Below, piece after piece: positions 1 through 11,318 of a DNA stretch of 64,000 bases; the first letter of the stretch is position 1; each line of letters starts with the position of its first letter. The notes below the pieces were generated by a model. The model ran no database searches. It was not told the origin of the DNA and saw only the letters and a program-made list of their open reading frames with translations. The stretch spans positions 124,001-188,000 of the forward strand of contig JAFEMH010002339.1 in assembly GCA_022495995.1 (NCBI GenBank). Reading direction: 5' to 3'. Both the position numbers and the translations under genes were made by a program. Origin of the DNA: Adenophora triphylla var. japonica (lineage: Eukaryota; Streptophyta; Magnoliopsida; Asterales; Campanulaceae).

Positions 1-195
1 CCTCAATCCCCCTACCTGACACTATGTGTCCTAGTACAATACCTTGCCTCACGAGAAAATGGCATTTTTCCCAACTTAAGGTTAAGTTGGTTTCACAACA
101 CCGTTTTAAGACCGATGTCAAATTCTCAAGGCACCCATCAAAACTATTTCCAAATACGTAAAAATCATCCATAAACACCTCGACACACCTCTCAA
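1..195 (-). pseudogene. Continuation of Athila RT in another frame
   Basis: Beyond the stop at 196, RT similarity continues in a different frame. It contains a catalytic box of the FMDD type (encoded around 150-175) followed by the typical Athila stretch leading to GHIVS. A short indel near 185-200 separates the two frames. The copy is therefore a pseudogene at the RT step, although gag is intact. Confidence 0.75.
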
Positions 196-3100
196 TCATG
201 TCTCGAAAAATATGGAGGTCATACACCTTTGAAAGGTCGCAGGTGCATTATAAATCCCAAAAGGCATCCTCCTATAAGCAAAAGTACCAAATGGACATGT
301 GAAGGTGGTCTTTTCTTGGTCTTCGGGGGCGATGGGGATTTGATTATACCCCGAAAAACCATCTAAGAAGCAATAATAAGAATGACCCGCTAACCTCTCT
401 AAAATCTGATCAATAAAGGGAAGAGGGAAGTGGTCTTTCTTAGTGGCGGCATTTAATTTCCTCAAGTCTATGCACATCCGCCATCCTGTGATAGTTCTAG
501 TGGGGACATCCTCATTATTCTCATTTTGTACCACAGTAATACCCGACCTCTTGGGCACTACTTGGACTGGACTCACCCATTTACTATCTGCTATTGGGTA
601 TATAATACCCGCATCTAACAACTTCAATACCTCCTTCCTCACAACTTCCTCCATATGGGGATTAAGCCTCCTCTGTCGTTCTCTTGAAGGAGTAGCTCCC
701 TCTTCGAGATTAATCTTGTGCATGCACATGACTGGGCTTATCCCCTTAATGTCCGCTAAAGTCCAACCTATAGCCGATTTGTGGGCACATAAGACACTAA
801 TCAATTTCTTTTCTTGCGCCGGCGTAAGGTCAGAGGCTATGATGACAGGTAAGGTCTCTCCCTCCCCCAAAAATGCATACTTTAAAGTATTTGGGAGGGT
901 CTTAAGCTCTAACTCAGGTGGAGAGACGACAGATGGGATCAACTTTTCAGTCAAAGGACCCAATGGTGGGGGGTGCTGAGGGCTATCCGTAGGATAGTGT
1001 TCATCGGCCTTGTCTTCAATGGCCCTAGCGCTAAGAACATCCTCATTATCCCCATTCTCACCGCCATTCAGAACAAATTCTAACTCTTCTATCTCTTTCT
1101 CATGCCATAATTTTTCACTTACACAACCTTCTATTTCATCAACCATACAACACATAGTTTCCTCACTAGATGGACTCTTCATAGATTCAAAAACAGAAAT
1201 CTCAACAGTTTCATTCAAGACAGTCATAGAGAGATTTCCATTTTTAACATTGATGACAGTGTTGGTAGTGGCCATAAAAGGACGCCCCAATAGAATAGAG
1301 GTATCATGGCCCTTACCAATAGAGTTTTCCATCTCAAGCACTACAAAATCAACTGGTATTATCAATTTATCAACCTGAACCAAAATGTCCTCTACGATGC
1401 CCATTGGATATTTAACAGAACGGTCTGCGAGTTGCAGGGACATCGTAGTGGGCTTAATGGCTCCCAATCCCAATTGTTTATAGACAGAAAAAGGCATAAG
1501 ATTGATGCTAGCACCGAGATCCAACATCGCCTTTACCTTTTGAGAATCCCCTAAAGAAATGTCAATGATGAAACTACCGGGATCCTTCAATTTAGGTGGA
1601 AGGTTTTGTTGTAGCACAGTACTAACATTCTCATACATAACAACTTTCTCATTCTTTCCATACCGATGTTTCCTGGTGTTTAAATCTTTGAAGAATTTTG
1701 CATATGAAGGAATATTCTTTATCACATTTAACAAAGGTAAATTAATGTTCACTTTCGCAAACATGTCATAAATCTCTGCAAATTGTTTGTCCATTTTATT
1801 TCTTAAAAGCCTACCAGGAAACGGTACAGGAGGAACATAGGGTTTTGGGGATGGAAGTTTTTGTTTAGATTTATCCCCCAAACCATCTTCCTCGGCATCA
1901 ATGTACTCAGCAGGAATATCCATAACAGGGTAAAGGGATGGAGCAGGAGAAGGAGTCGTTACCTCTTTGTTGATTACCTTTCCGCTTCGCAAAGAAATGG
2001 CTTTCGCCTGCTCGGGTTGGCTTGGAAAAGTCCCAGCCTTGTGTCCACTTAAGGCCTCCGCAATTTGCCCTATTTGAGTCTCTAATTTCCCAATGGCTGC
2101 TTGATTCTGTTTTTGAACCTGCTCATTGTATTTTTGAGCTTGCTCTTGCGCTAATGCCATTCTTGTCAAAGCTTCTTCCCATTGTGGTTTCGGTTCTTGA
2201 TAGCTCCCTTGGCCTTGTTGAGGTGGAGGGTGGAGAGGCTTTTGTTGTTGCTGATTACTCCACCCAAGATTGGGGTGATTCCTCCACGATGGATTGTACG
2301 TGTTGGAGTAGGGATCATTGCGCAGAGGCCTTTGTTGAAAAGAATTCATCGCGTTGGCCTGTCCTTCCTGTTCAGATTGTTCAGAAAATTGTCCACTAGA
2401 CATACAAGCATTAGTCACATGAGAGAATGAACCACAATTATAACATGCATCATGAACAGCACTAACGTTATTTTGAGTAATATGTGTGGTTAACACCGCA
2501 ACTTGCTTAGTTAAGTTAGCTAACTGTCTAGACATGTCATCATTTTGACTCAATTCATGCACTCCTCGCAAATTACCCCTAGTACCCTTTTGCTGGGAAT
2601 TTGTCCCCAATATTTCGAATAATTCTTTTGTTTCCTCAGGAGTCTTAACTCCTACAGATCCACCGGCTGCATTATCAACCATGGCTTGGTTGATTTGAGA
2701 TAGCCCGTCATAAAAGGCTTGATTTAGCAGGTGTAGGTCAAACTCATGGTGAGGGCATTGCATAAGTAACATTTTAAATCTTTCCCACGATTCGTGAAAA
2801 GCCTCACCTGGTTCTTGAGTAAAACCTATGATCTTTTTCCTCATCTCAGACAAAGTAGCATGGGGATAGTATTTATTCAAGAAAGTGTTTTGCATCTGAT
2901 CCCATGTTGTTATACTACCTGGCGCTAAAGACATTAACCAGGTTTTCGCTGCATCTTTCAGACAGAATTGAAAGCATCTTAATCTAAGTTGATCATTATT
3001 TAAATCCCCGAGTGGGAGACACTCTATGATATTAAGATAATCTCTCACAAAGTTCAAGGCATCTTCCTTAGCCATCCCGTGAAAGCTAGGAAGCATGTTA

Positions 3101-3375
3101 AAATATGTGTTCTTTATTTCATACCTCCTTGCCACGGCTGGCAAGGCAATGCAAGAAATAGCCCCATCAATCTTGGGACGGGCATATTCTCGCATGGTTT
3201 TGGTTTGGGGATTTTCTCCATTTTTCGCCATCTCAACTTCTGGGTCCTCTACCTCGGTGGTAGAAGTCTCAGATTCGGTTTCTAGTTCTTCTTCGAGGGG
3301 AATGCCCTCTTCGATCTTGTCTATGTTATCGTTCAAAGGAACTAAGATAGGTTTCAATGAACGACGACCAAGCAT
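196..3375 (-). CDS. Athila-type gag-protease-RT polyprotein, 3' truncated
   Basis: One 1059-codon frame starts with ATG at 3375. Residues about 90-230 are the retrotransposon gag domain (capsid-like; packages element RNA in cytoplasmic particles). A CCHC-type knuckle follows near residue 310 (CYNCGSFSHVTNAC). A Q/P-rich linker leads to an aspartic protease near residue 620 with DLGASINLMP; the usual DTGA or DSGA is DLGA here, so activity is doubtful. The RT fingers and palm begin near residue 900, with the FLDGFSGYNQI and RRMPFG blocks. The frame stops at 196-198 just after the palm block through a frameshift. The gag-protease frame is otherwise intact, suggesting fairly recent activity. Confidence 0.85.
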   Translation of the reverse strand: MLGRRSLKPILVPLNDNIDKIEEGIPLEEELETESETSTTEVEDPEVEMAKNGENPQTKTMREYARPKIDGAISCIALPAVARRYEIKNTYFNMLPSFHGMAKEDALNFVRDYLNIIECLPLGDLNNDQLRLRCFQFCLKDAAKTWLMSLAPGSITTWDQMQNTFLNKYYPHATLSEMRKKIIGFTQEPGEAFHESWERFKMLLMQCPHHEFDLHLLNQAFYDGLSQINQAMVDNAAGGSVGVKTPEETKELFEILGTNSQQKGTRGNLRGVHELSQNDDMSRQLANLTKQVAVLTTHITQNNVSAVHDACYNCGSFSHVTNACMSSGQFSEQSEQEGQANAMNSFQQRPLRNDPYSNTYNPSWRNHPNLGWSNQQQQKPLHPPPQQGQGSYQEPKPQWEEALTRMALAQEQAQKYNEQVQKQNQAAIGKLETQIGQIAEALSGHKAGTFPSQPEQAKAISLRSGKVINKEVTTPSPAPSLYPVMDIPAEYIDAEEDGLGDKSKQKLPSPKPYVPPVPFPGRLLRNKMDKQFAEIYDMFAKVNINLPLLNVIKNIPSYAKFFKDLNTRKHRYGKNEKVVMYENVSTVLQQNLPPKLKDPGSFIIDISLGDSQKVKAMLDLGASINLMPFSVYKQLGLGAIKPTTMSLQLADRSVKYPMGIVEDILVQVDKLIIPVDFVVLEMENSIGKGHDTSILLGRPFMATTNTVINVKNGNLSMTVLNETVEISVFESMKSPSSEETMCCMVDEIEGCVSEKLWHEKEIEELEFVLNGGENGDNEDVLSARAIEDKADEHYPTDSPQHPPPLGPLTEKLIPSVVSPPELELKTLPNTLKYAFLGEGETLPVIIASDLTPAQEKKLISVLCAHKSAIGWTLADIKGISPVMCMHKINLEEGATPSRERQRRLNPHMEEVVRKEVLKLLDAGIIYPIADSKWVSPVQVVPKRSGITVVQNENNEDVPTRTITGWRMCIDLRKLNAATKKDHFPLPFIDQILERLAGHSYYCFLDGFSGYNQIPIAPEDQEKTTFTCPFGTFAYRRMPFGIYNAPATFQRCMTSIFFET

Positions 3376-3397
3376 AAACTACTATTTCTCTAAATTA

Positions 3398-3414
3398 AGT
3401 CCCGCAACGCGCCA
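3398..3414 (-). promoter_or_regulatory. Primer-binding site of the Athila element
   Basis: Minus strand reads TGGCGCGTTGCGGGACT. It resembles the canonical Athila site (TGGCGCCGTTGCCGGGG, tRNA-Asp type) with single-base losses. It lies between gag and the LTR, where first-strand cDNA priming occurs. Confidence 0.6.
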
Positions 3415-3426
3415 AAAAACTTGATC

Positions 3427-4632
3427 TGTTTAATTTACCCTTGCAAGTGCACAAGTTACCGGTGTAATATATGCGATAGCAGGGTGTCGAACCACAAAGG
3501 ACTATATTGGAGAAATAGCAATTTAAAGTAACCAAATGATTTGATTTATGATTTTTAAACTAAATTAATTAAAGCAAAGAATGAATGTAGACAATTCTTA
3601 CGAAATTCGAGATATGAGAAGAATCTATGGATTGGGTTCACTCGTATCTCCTACTTATACTTGTATGATTAATGATGTCAATTCTTGCTGAGATTCGTTC
3701 ACAATTATATAGATCCGTAAAGATTCTAATTATCCCCTAATGTTGTATTTTCTATAATGTCCACACAACAATTAAGAAACACATTAAGATCATAAGAACA
3801 ATGAATCTAACCCTAGGATACCAACTAAATGACCCTCCGTTAGATTTAATTATCAAAAGGTTGGCAAATAGTATAAATAACCCACTTACATGCAATTATT
3901 TTATACCCCAAATCAAAAACTCAATCACAATATCAATAACGACTATTGCAATTAAAGAAGATGAAGAACGATAGACTTTTAATAAACCAACAATAAATTG
4001 AACTATAAAATATAATCAAGCATAAATATTCGATACTCGTTACCTCCAATCCACAGAAAAAGAAATTTAGTTCATCATAATTTTGTGAACCCTAAATCTT
4101 CAATAAAGAGAAAAACGTAATATCAAAATCTCCTCCTTCCAAAAGCGTAATAATCTCCCTTTACCAAAATTAATCCCTTCCTTTTTATCCTTGGAGTAGG
4201 AAGTCTCCGGCAAAAAGTAGGAATACAAATTAATTCAAAACAAGTCCGCTTGGTCTCCAATTGGCGTGAATCATTCCTTGTAATATTGGAATTCTACTTT
4301 CTCATAAAGTCCCCTGGCATTTTAACAAATTCCATCTAGCCCACCATGTTCCATATATTCTGAAAAGCCCATAAACTTCAAAATATCTCACAAAGAGCCT
4401 TTTAACTTCCGGGCATTTGCATATTGGTCACTCGCCGTTTGGTCTGCACTTCTGCCCCTTGAACTTCAGTAATTTTCATCCAAAGTCCCTGGAGCTCCAA
4501 ATTTCGCCATAATTGTTCTATATTTTGCACTTTCCACCTGTTTAACACTGTCTTTCACAAAACACCAAAAACACATCAAATACCAACAAACTCAAGGATT
4601 TTGCAAAGAAAAAGTCTAGAAAATACCTAACA
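3427..4632 (-). repeat. Athila 5' LTR
   Basis: About 1.2 kb of A/T-rich DNA bounded by TGTT (plus strand at 3427) and AACA (ending 4632), that is short inverted TG..CA ends. It lies 12 bp outside the PBS. The right edge falls exactly where the neighbouring Copia accessory ORF loses its homology-bearing frame. The partner LTR is outside the window, so the exact left edge could be 3422 (TGATC) instead. Confidence 0.65.
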
Positions 4633-5580
4633 GATGAGTATAAAACTCATCCATCAGAGTCATTTCCACAAAATGTTCCTTGGGTTGAAAGGTATCAGCA
4701 TCATAGAGGGCTCTGTAGTCATCGTTGCCAAAAGAGAATCTAAAACTATGGCAAGCCTTGAGCCCAAAGGATTCTTCAACTCCCCAATGATAGCAAATAT
4801 CAGGAGTGGTTGTTCTCATATCTTCCAAGTGCTGATAGTTGGCAAAGATGGGGTTAGCAATCTACCAAAGGGTCTCCATCTGGTATGCACATCCTTTGTC
4901 TTCAACTGGTAAGTATCAATGCTGCTGGCAAGCTCTCTCATCAAAATCTTGGGCCAGTGGAGCTTCATACTGTTGTAGATGGCACAGCAATACTGCCACT
5001 GGTGAGAGGTGAAGTTGTTGTGGTTCCCAGTCTTCCCACACACAGACTTCCCTACTAGATAGCAGAGATGGCTCATAAGCTCCCCAAAATCTCTCCTTGC
5101 TATCTTCTTGTAGTTGCCAGATAAGGAATCCAGGGTTCCAGTAAGGGTTGAGCAGGTAGCATCCTGAACTTCCTGGGACACCTCAACTGGAGCACCAGAC
5201 ACATGGAAGTCATAGGTGCTTCTGATATCTAAGTAATCAATGGAGACTTTGAATCCTTCAACTACTCCCACTAGGCTGGGGATCTTGGTTCCATCAGACA
5301 GCTCTGTCTCTCCACGCACTGCGGTTTGATAGAACTGGTCAATGAATAGAGGGATGGTATAGGTTTGTTGTTTGTTGAACAAGGGAAGGATTCCTGAAGC
5401 TTGCATCTTTCTGATCAACTCTCTTCCAAGTGCATCGGACTGCAGTTCAGGTTCATTTATCTCCCAACTCCAAGTTGAAACGCGGTTGAGGTCCAAGCGG
5501 TTGAGCTGCAGCACGCGGTTGGAATGAAGCGGTTGGCTGCAGGGCGGTTGGACTATATGCGGTTTGGTACACGCGGTTCA
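4633..5580 (-). pseudogene. Accessory ORF in env-like position of the Copia element, interrupted
   Basis: Two overlapping minus-strand frames (5514-4816 and 4828-4633) read as one protein broken by a frameshift near 4855. No ATG is visible; the open frame extends up to a stop near 5580 and begins inside a cluster of GCGGTT repeats that add L-N-R steps. There is no signal peptide or convincing membrane segment, so an envelope role is not supported. Similarity to plant transposon accessory proteins is possible but unproven. The frame runs into the Athila LTR at 4632, so the last residues are not native. Function unknown. Confidence 0.6.
5479..5580. repeat. Cluster of GCGGTT repeats
   Basis: Seven GCGGTT hexamers with irregular spacing of about 12-20 bp, at the start of the Copia accessory ORF. 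More clusters of the same hexamer lie at 7433-7508, 11511-11557 and 12438-12610, with single copies through gag and pol. It is rare in the neighbouring elements. Confidence 0.75.
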
Positions 5581-5636
5581 ACAAGGTGACTTGAAACTAT
5601 ACTCAACACACAAGTTAGCAAATAAAAAGAATGGAT

Positions 5637-7100
5637 TTATTTAAGTTCAAGCATACCCATTTCTCCTCTGAGGAAGGAAAACCTCTTGGAGTCAAGAGCC
5701 TTGGTGAGGATATCAGCAATCTGGTTGTCTGTCCCCACGTACTCTAAATGGATATTCCTCTTCTCCACATGGTCTTTGAGGAAATGATACTTGATATCAA
5801 TATGCTTGGTCTTGGAATGCATGACAGGGTTGTTGGAGACTGAAATTGTTGAAGTGTTGTCGCACATGATAGGGCAATTTCCTTCATGGATTCCATAGTC
5901 TACCAACTGCTGCTTCATCCAAAGGATTTGACAGCAACAACTACCAGCAGCAATGTACTCAGCCTCTGTGGTTGACACTGAAACTGAAGCTTGCTTCTTG
6001 CTGGCCCAAGCAACTAGTCTATTCCCGAGGAAATGACAAGTCCCACTAGTGCTTTTCCTGTCAATAGTACAAGCTGCATAATCTGCATCTGAATAACCTA
6101 CAAGATCGAAGTTCGAATCTTTGGAATACCAAAGTCCAAGGTTAGTGGTTCCAGATATACGCTTGACTGCAATAAGATGTGCTTCTCTAGGATCTGCTTG
6201 ATAGCGTGCACATATACACACACTAAACATGATATCGGGCCTACTAGCAGTTAAATAAAGTAATGAGCCGATCATACCTCGATATAAAGTTTGATCAACT
6301 TTCTTACCTTTGAGATCTTTATCTAGCTTATTGCCGGTGGCCATTGGAGTATCATATGTTTTAGCATTTTCTAATCCAAACTTCTTTATTAGCTCCTTGG
6401 TGTATTTGGCTTGGCTGAGGAAAATACCTTCTTCGCATTGATTGATTTGAAGCCCGAGGAAGAATGTTAATTCTCCCATCATGCTCATCTCAAACTTGCT
6501 TTTCATTAGCTTCTCGAAACGCTTACAAAGTAACTCGTTAGTAGAACCAAAAATGATATGATCAACATATATTTGAACAAGTAAAGTATGATCATTGTAT
6601 TTGGCAATAAAAAGAGTTGTATCGATTTTACCGCGTTTAAAACCTTTTTCTAGTAAAAATTTAGAAAGAGTCTCATACCATGCCCTTGGAGCTTGCTTAA
6701 GTCCATACAAAGCTTTCTGGAGTTTGTAGACATGATTGGGAAATTTGGAGTCTTCAAATCCAGGCGGTTGGGCAACATACACGGTCTCTTGCAGTTCACC
6801 GTTGAGGAAAGCACTCTTCACATCCATTTGATATAACTTGAAACGCTTGAAAGAGGCGTAGGCTAAGAAGATTCTGATAGCTTCCAATCTTGCAACTGGA
6901 GCAAAGGTTTCATCATAATCGATTTCTTCTTCTTGCCTATATCCTTGTGCAACCAACCTTGCTTTATTCCTAGTGATGCTTCCATTTTCGTCCATCTTAT
7001 TCCTAAATACCCACTTAGTTCCTATCACTCCTTGATCCTGAGGTCTAGGCACTAACGTCCAGACCTTGCATCTTTCAAACTGGTTGAGTTCTTCTTGCAT
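5637..7100 (-). pseudogene. Copia RT (RVT_2) and RNase H
   Basis: A 487-codon frame. It covers the Copia RT domain ([45 protein letters not shown]) and then RNase H ([25 protein letters not shown], ending in ADILTKAL). RT would copy element RNA and RNase H would degrade the template. The catalytic YVDD box reads YVDH (about residue 175-180), removing an essential Asp. A TAG interrupts the frame upstream at about 7110 and a frameshift near 7190 separates it from integrase. The copy cannot make an active RT. Confidence 0.9.
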
Positions 7101-7162
7101 AGCAACGACCTAAATGGAATCTTGGAGTGATTCATCAATCTTCTTGGGTTCAATTTGAGATA

Positions 7163-8899
7163 TCAAGGAAGTATGCTCGTCATAGTTCGATCTCCTTGTT
7201 TGAACACCGGAAGATCACCAATCACATTAGAGAGAGGGTGACTGCTGACTTCACGAACCTCCGGGGGTAAGTCTGGTTGGACAGAGGTTTGCTGAAGATC
7301 TTCAATTGGAACGTCGTTAGATCCTTCAGCGAAGTCATGGAAGGTAAGTTGACGAAGAGGTTCTATAAGCTGGATAGGGGAATTTTCAACTTCATCTTCC
7401 CTTGGAGTTGCATCTGGAGTAGGAACTTCAGGTGCGGTTTCAAATCTGCGGTTTGAGGGAATTTCAGTTGAGGGTGCTGGATTTTGCGGTTGAGGTTCAG
7501 GTGCGGTTTGAGAGGGTTCACCTATTTCATTATGCTCAACAAAATCATCAGCAACATTTGGAGCCAAATGTGGCTCAAGGAGAGAATGCTCATCAAAAGT
7601 AACATGGACAGACTCAACTATTTTTAAACTAGTTTTATTGAAAACACGAAAAGCTTTTGAATGTTTAGCATACCCAACAAAAATACCTTCGTCGGCCTTG
7701 GCTCCGAATTTACCTCTATTTTCTCTTCCGTTGTAGAGGATAAAACATTTGCAGCCAAAGATCTTGAAGAATGCAATGTTGGGGGTTCTTCCTCGCCAAA
7801 GCTCATAGGGAGTCTTGTTATAGGTTTTGTTGATGAGGGAGCGGTTCTGAGTGAAGCATGCTGTGTTGATTGCTTCAGCCCAGAAATACTGAGGCAGCTT
7901 GGCTTCAGATATCATTGTCTTTCCAGCCTCAATCAACGTCCTGTTCTTCCTTTCCACAACCCCATTTTGTTGTGGAACACCAGCAGTTGAGAAATTGTGA
8001 TCAATCACATGGTCATCACAATACTGAGCAACACTGTTGTTCTTGAATTCTGTTCCATTGTCTGATTGAACATTAACGATTTCGTCCTCTTTTTGAGTTT
8101 GGAGCCGTCTAAAAAGTGCGGTGAGAATATCATAGCAATCATCTTTGGAAATCATCATCTCAACCCACGCATATCTTGAATAATCATCCACCACCACTAA
8201 GGTATATCTATTTCCTCCAATGCTGACAGTGGTTACGGATCCAAACAAATCTATGTGAAGCAGTTGTAAGCATCTTGAAGTTGATGGAGCGGTCTTGCTG
8301 GTGAAAGACGACGCGGACTGCTTACCAAGCTGGCATGCACTGCATTTCTCTGGATGGTGGTCAGCCACTTTGGGTAAACTACGAACGAGATTTTCCCTAC
8401 CAATCTTTGCAAGATACTTGAAGTTCAAGTGGCTCAACCTCTTGTGCCAAAGCCAACTATTTTCGCTCACATTTTTAGCTACAAAACAGAGATTAGTAAT
8501 ACTACATGCAGAATTTAGATCAATAATGTAAATATTACTCTTACGAATCCCTGTGAGTAGGGTGACTCCGGAAATGCTATCTTTGATAAAGCAATTTGAT
8601 GACGTGAAGTTGCAAAGCATTCCTTTGTCGCAGAATTGAGAAATTGAAAGGAGGTTGTGCTTGAGTCCTTCAACAAGAGAAACCTTCTCAATGGTTAGGT
8701 TTCCTCTCCTTATAACACCATATCCAATGGTCTTTCTTTTGTTGTTGTCACCAAAGGTTACAGATGGACCACTTGCTTCAATGACATCTTCTAGTAATGA
8801 TCTATCTCCAGTCATATGTCTTGAACAGCCACTGTCAAGATACCATTCATTTTCCTTGGAGTGACCAGCCATGAAGCAGAGGACCTGAAATGTAAACAT
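7163..8899 (-). pseudogene. Copia protease and integrase part of pol
   Basis: A 578-codon frame. Near the start WYLDSGCSRHMTG is the aspartic protease active site (DSG). GAG-pre-integrase with H-x4-H and C-x2-C zinc ligands follows (LWHKRLSHLN .. CSACQLGK). The integrase core has its acidic triad in context: HIDLFG, QSDNGTEF, and the Glu in QQNGVVERKN. The C-terminal part is P/E-rich. Its frame differs from gag, and it ends at 7163 after a frameshift. All visible integrase catalytic residues are intact. Confidence 0.88.
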
Positions 8900-8937
8900 T
8901 AAGAACGAGGTCCCCCTTTATTCCTTGGGTCCTGAAG

Positions 8938-11277
8938 TTAGCAACCCTTCACGACCCACACCTGTTTGACAGAAGGAGGTTTACTCTTCCTGGCATTGGA
9001 TGTGAACCGCAAAAGGCATTCTGCAGCCTTGTGACCTAAACCATCACACACAGAACATTTATAAAAGCTATAAGCATCATGAGGTTTTACTAACTCCTTA
9101 CTCTTCTTAGGAGTTGCATGCGGTTTGGGAGGCGCGGTTTCAGGCTTAACAAAGGGAACTGGCTTTAGTTTGACCACGTATTTTCTGGGAGCGCTCTTAT
9201 TGCTTTTGAAGGCAGGTCGAGCGGTCGAAGAAGAGGCGCGGTCAGACTTGCGGTTGCCAGCATCTCTAGTTCCACCAGAAGCGGTTTTAGGGATGCGGCC
9301 AACTCCATATGCCATTTCCTCTGAAGCTACACTCTCAGAATCCTTTGGCTTCATCTGAGAGTTCTTCCCATATTGCTTCCCTTTTGGGTAGACATAATTA
9401 ATTTGTTGTCCTTTACCCTTGCCTTTAGCATGCTTCCCCTTAGGAATTTCTTTAGTTAGTTTCAAAATTTCCTCATCCTTTTCACTGCAGGATGCACACT
9501 TCTCTTCTTCAGCAGATCCAAATCCTATACCCTCAGTAACTCCACTGGGTAATTGGGTATCTATGATTTGTTCTGCATAAGATTTTGACTTGAGCCACCC
9601 ATCAATAATTTTTTGACGATCGTTGAGTTGGGTGACCAGGTCATCATTCCGGAGTTGAAGTGCAGCAACCTTAGTTTCAAGGATGCGGTTTTGATCAGCA
9701 AGAGGAGTCATCTTTTTTATTTGGTCCTTAAGATTTGAAATTTCGGACCTCATCACTGTTTTCTCCGTCTTGTACAGATTAAGTTCATCATGAGCTAAGC
9801 TTAAGGCTTTCTTAAGATTAGAGAATTGATGGATCACCATTTCAGCTTCCTTAAACATTTTTTCGTGTTCCGAAGGAGAAACTTCTTCCACCACCTTTTT
9901 CAAAACTTTCTTATTTGGAATTGCTTTTGAAGGTGGAGCATTTTTAGAAGAGAAAATTGGACGAGAATACGAACAATTTCCTATCTTAACGCTAGGAGTA
10001 AGTTTGACATCATCATCCAACTTAAAATTTGGAAGTTTTGCAGAAACCTCTTTTTCCTCCATATCTTGCAACTCAAATGACTCAGAATCTGACTCATCGG
10101 AAGCATCTGCAACTAAGCAGAGATTAACCTCTTCGGTTTCTTCGTCACTTCCATCATCAGAATCTGTTTCAATCCAAGTTGCTAATTCCTTGGAATTCTC
10201 TTCCTCCTCAGCAACCATTCCCTTGCGACGAGAAAATTTCGCAGGAGAGGTTTTCTTTTTCAAGTATTCGTATTTGGGCTGTGGACACTCAGATGCAAAG
10301 TGACCAGGTTTTCTACAATTGTAGCAAACTAGATCACTCTTTTTCTTTGTATCTCCAGCCTTAGAAAATGTTGCTGGAGGTTTGCCTTTTGAAAAAGTTT
10401 TTGTAAAAGGTTTTGAGGATTTTCTAAACTTTTGAAATCTTTTTACAAACATGGCAAAATCATCATCATCCATCTCAATGAGTGATGAGGTTGATATGGA
10501 AGGATCTGCAGTTTGATTGGATGTAGATGGTTTCTCCTCTTGTTCCACTACAGACATAGAAAGCGATTTGGTTTTCCCTTCAATCTCTTCAATATGATTT
10601 AATTTAAGCTCATAGACTCTAAGGTTTGCATACAAGTTACTTAACGACCAAGTATTCAAAACTTTTGAGTCTTCTAGAGAGGTAGCCTTATTTACCCATC
10701 TAGAACCTAAAGCAGCGAGGAAAGTCATATTGATTTCCTTATCGGTTAAAGTTTTGCCAAGAGATCTACAAGCATTAACTACCTCAACATAGCGGTCGTA
10801 GGTTTGACGCAAGGTTTCGTTGGGTTTTCTGTTGAAGTTGTTGTAGGATCTTTCAACAGCATATAATTTGCTTTCCTTGCATTCGTCATCACCTTCGAGG
10901 TAGCTCTCTATGGCATCCCACATCTGCTTTGCGGTTTTGAGATACATCACTTTCTGAAGAGTTGAAACAGGGAGGGTTCCAGAAATGATGTGCCTAGCCT
11001 TGCTGTCCAAGGCAACTAATCTCTTCTCTTCATCCGACCACTCTTCTTTTGGCTTTTTGACCTCTGGAGTTTCAGCATTGGTGGTTGCATCAGTGTTGGC
11101 CTTCATTGGAATCCATGGCCCATTGACTACGCACTCCACCAGCATCTCATCTATAGTTTCCAAATGAATAAGCATTCGGCACTTCCAGATGTCAAAGTGG
11201 TCTTCGTCCAAGATTGGAATGTGTGAATAGTTAACAGTTGTCATTGTCTTTGAGTTTGCCATATTGAATCGGCACAC
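8938..11277 (-). CDS. Copia gag polyprotein with two zinc knuckles
   Basis: A 779-codon frame starts 42 bp inside the PBS. Residues about 15-230 form the UBN2/DUF4219-type Copia gag domain. A CCHC knuckle (CYNCRKPGHFASEC) lies near residue 320, a second one (CSVCDGLGHKAAEC) near the C-terminus. Between them are acidic stretches and a predicted coiled coil (about residues 500-570), then a basic K/G-rich tail. At 779 aa it is much longer than ordinary Copia gag, as expected for Sireviruses. Gag would assemble particles and bind RNA. The frame is intact although pol is dead. Confidence 0.85.
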   Translation of the reverse strand: MCRFNMANSKTMTTVNYSHIPILDEDHFDIWKCRMLIHLETIDEMLVECVVNGPWIPMKANTDATTNAETPEVKKPKEEWSDEEKRLVALDSKARHIISGTLPVSTLQKVMYLKTAKQMWDAIESYLEGDDECKESKLYAVERSYNNFNRKPNETLRQTYDRYVEVVNACRSLGKTLTDKEINMTFLAALGSRWVNKATSLEDSKVLNTWSLSNLYANLRVYELKLNHIEEIEGKTKSLSMSVVEQEEKPSTSNQTADPSISTSSLIEMDDDDFAMFVKRFQKFRKSSKPFTKTFSKGKPPATFSKAGDTKKKSDLVCYNCRKPGHFASECPQPKYEYLKKKTSPAKFSRRKGMVAEEEENSKELATWIETDSDDGSDEETEEVNLCLVADASDESDSESFELQDMEEKEVSAKLPNFKLDDDVKLTPSVKIGNCSYSRPIFSSKNAPPSKAIPNKKVLKKVVEEVSPSEHEKMFKEAEMVIHQFSNLKKALSLAHDELNLYKTEKTVMRSEISNLKDQIKKMTPLADQNRILETKVAALQLRNDDLVTQLNDRQKIIDGWLKSKSYAEQIIDTQLPSGVTEGIGFGSAEEEKCASCSEKDEEILKLTKEIPKGKHAKGKGKGQQINYVYPKGKQYGKNSQMKPKDSESVASEEMAYGVGRIPKTASGGTRDAGNRKSDRASSSTARPAFKSNKSAPRKYVVKLKPVPFVKPETAPPKPHATPKKSKELVKPHDAYSFYKCSVCDGLGHKAAECLLRFTSNARKSKPPSVKQVWVVKGC

Positions 11278-11318
11278 AAGCTGTTAAGCTTGAAAAATAG
11301 TGGTTTTAAAATGTGTTA

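Larger units (their letters stand above)
1..4632 (-). mobile_element. Athila-type Ty3/Gypsy retrotransposon, 5' part
   Basis: Read on the minus strand the order is LTR (3427-4632), primer-binding site (3398-3414), gag, protease, RT. The element leaves the window inside RT, so RNase H, integrase and the 3' LTR are not visible. The lineage call rests on the RT wording (YRRMPFG, APEDQEKTTFTCPFG) and on a PBS close to the tRNA-Asp-type site used by Athila elements. Its LTR edge cuts the accessory ORF of the Copia element on its right, so it inserted there. The expected target duplication next to the LTR is GATGA (4633-4637); the other copy would lie left of the window. Confidence 0.85.

Noticed and set aside
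443..3424. Plus-strand frames across the Athila gag-pol
   Set aside because: Shadows of the minus-strand gene, with no domains of their own.
4633..5580. Retroviral-type envelope protein
   Set aside because: No signal peptide, fusion or membrane segment is visible; only the position is env-like.
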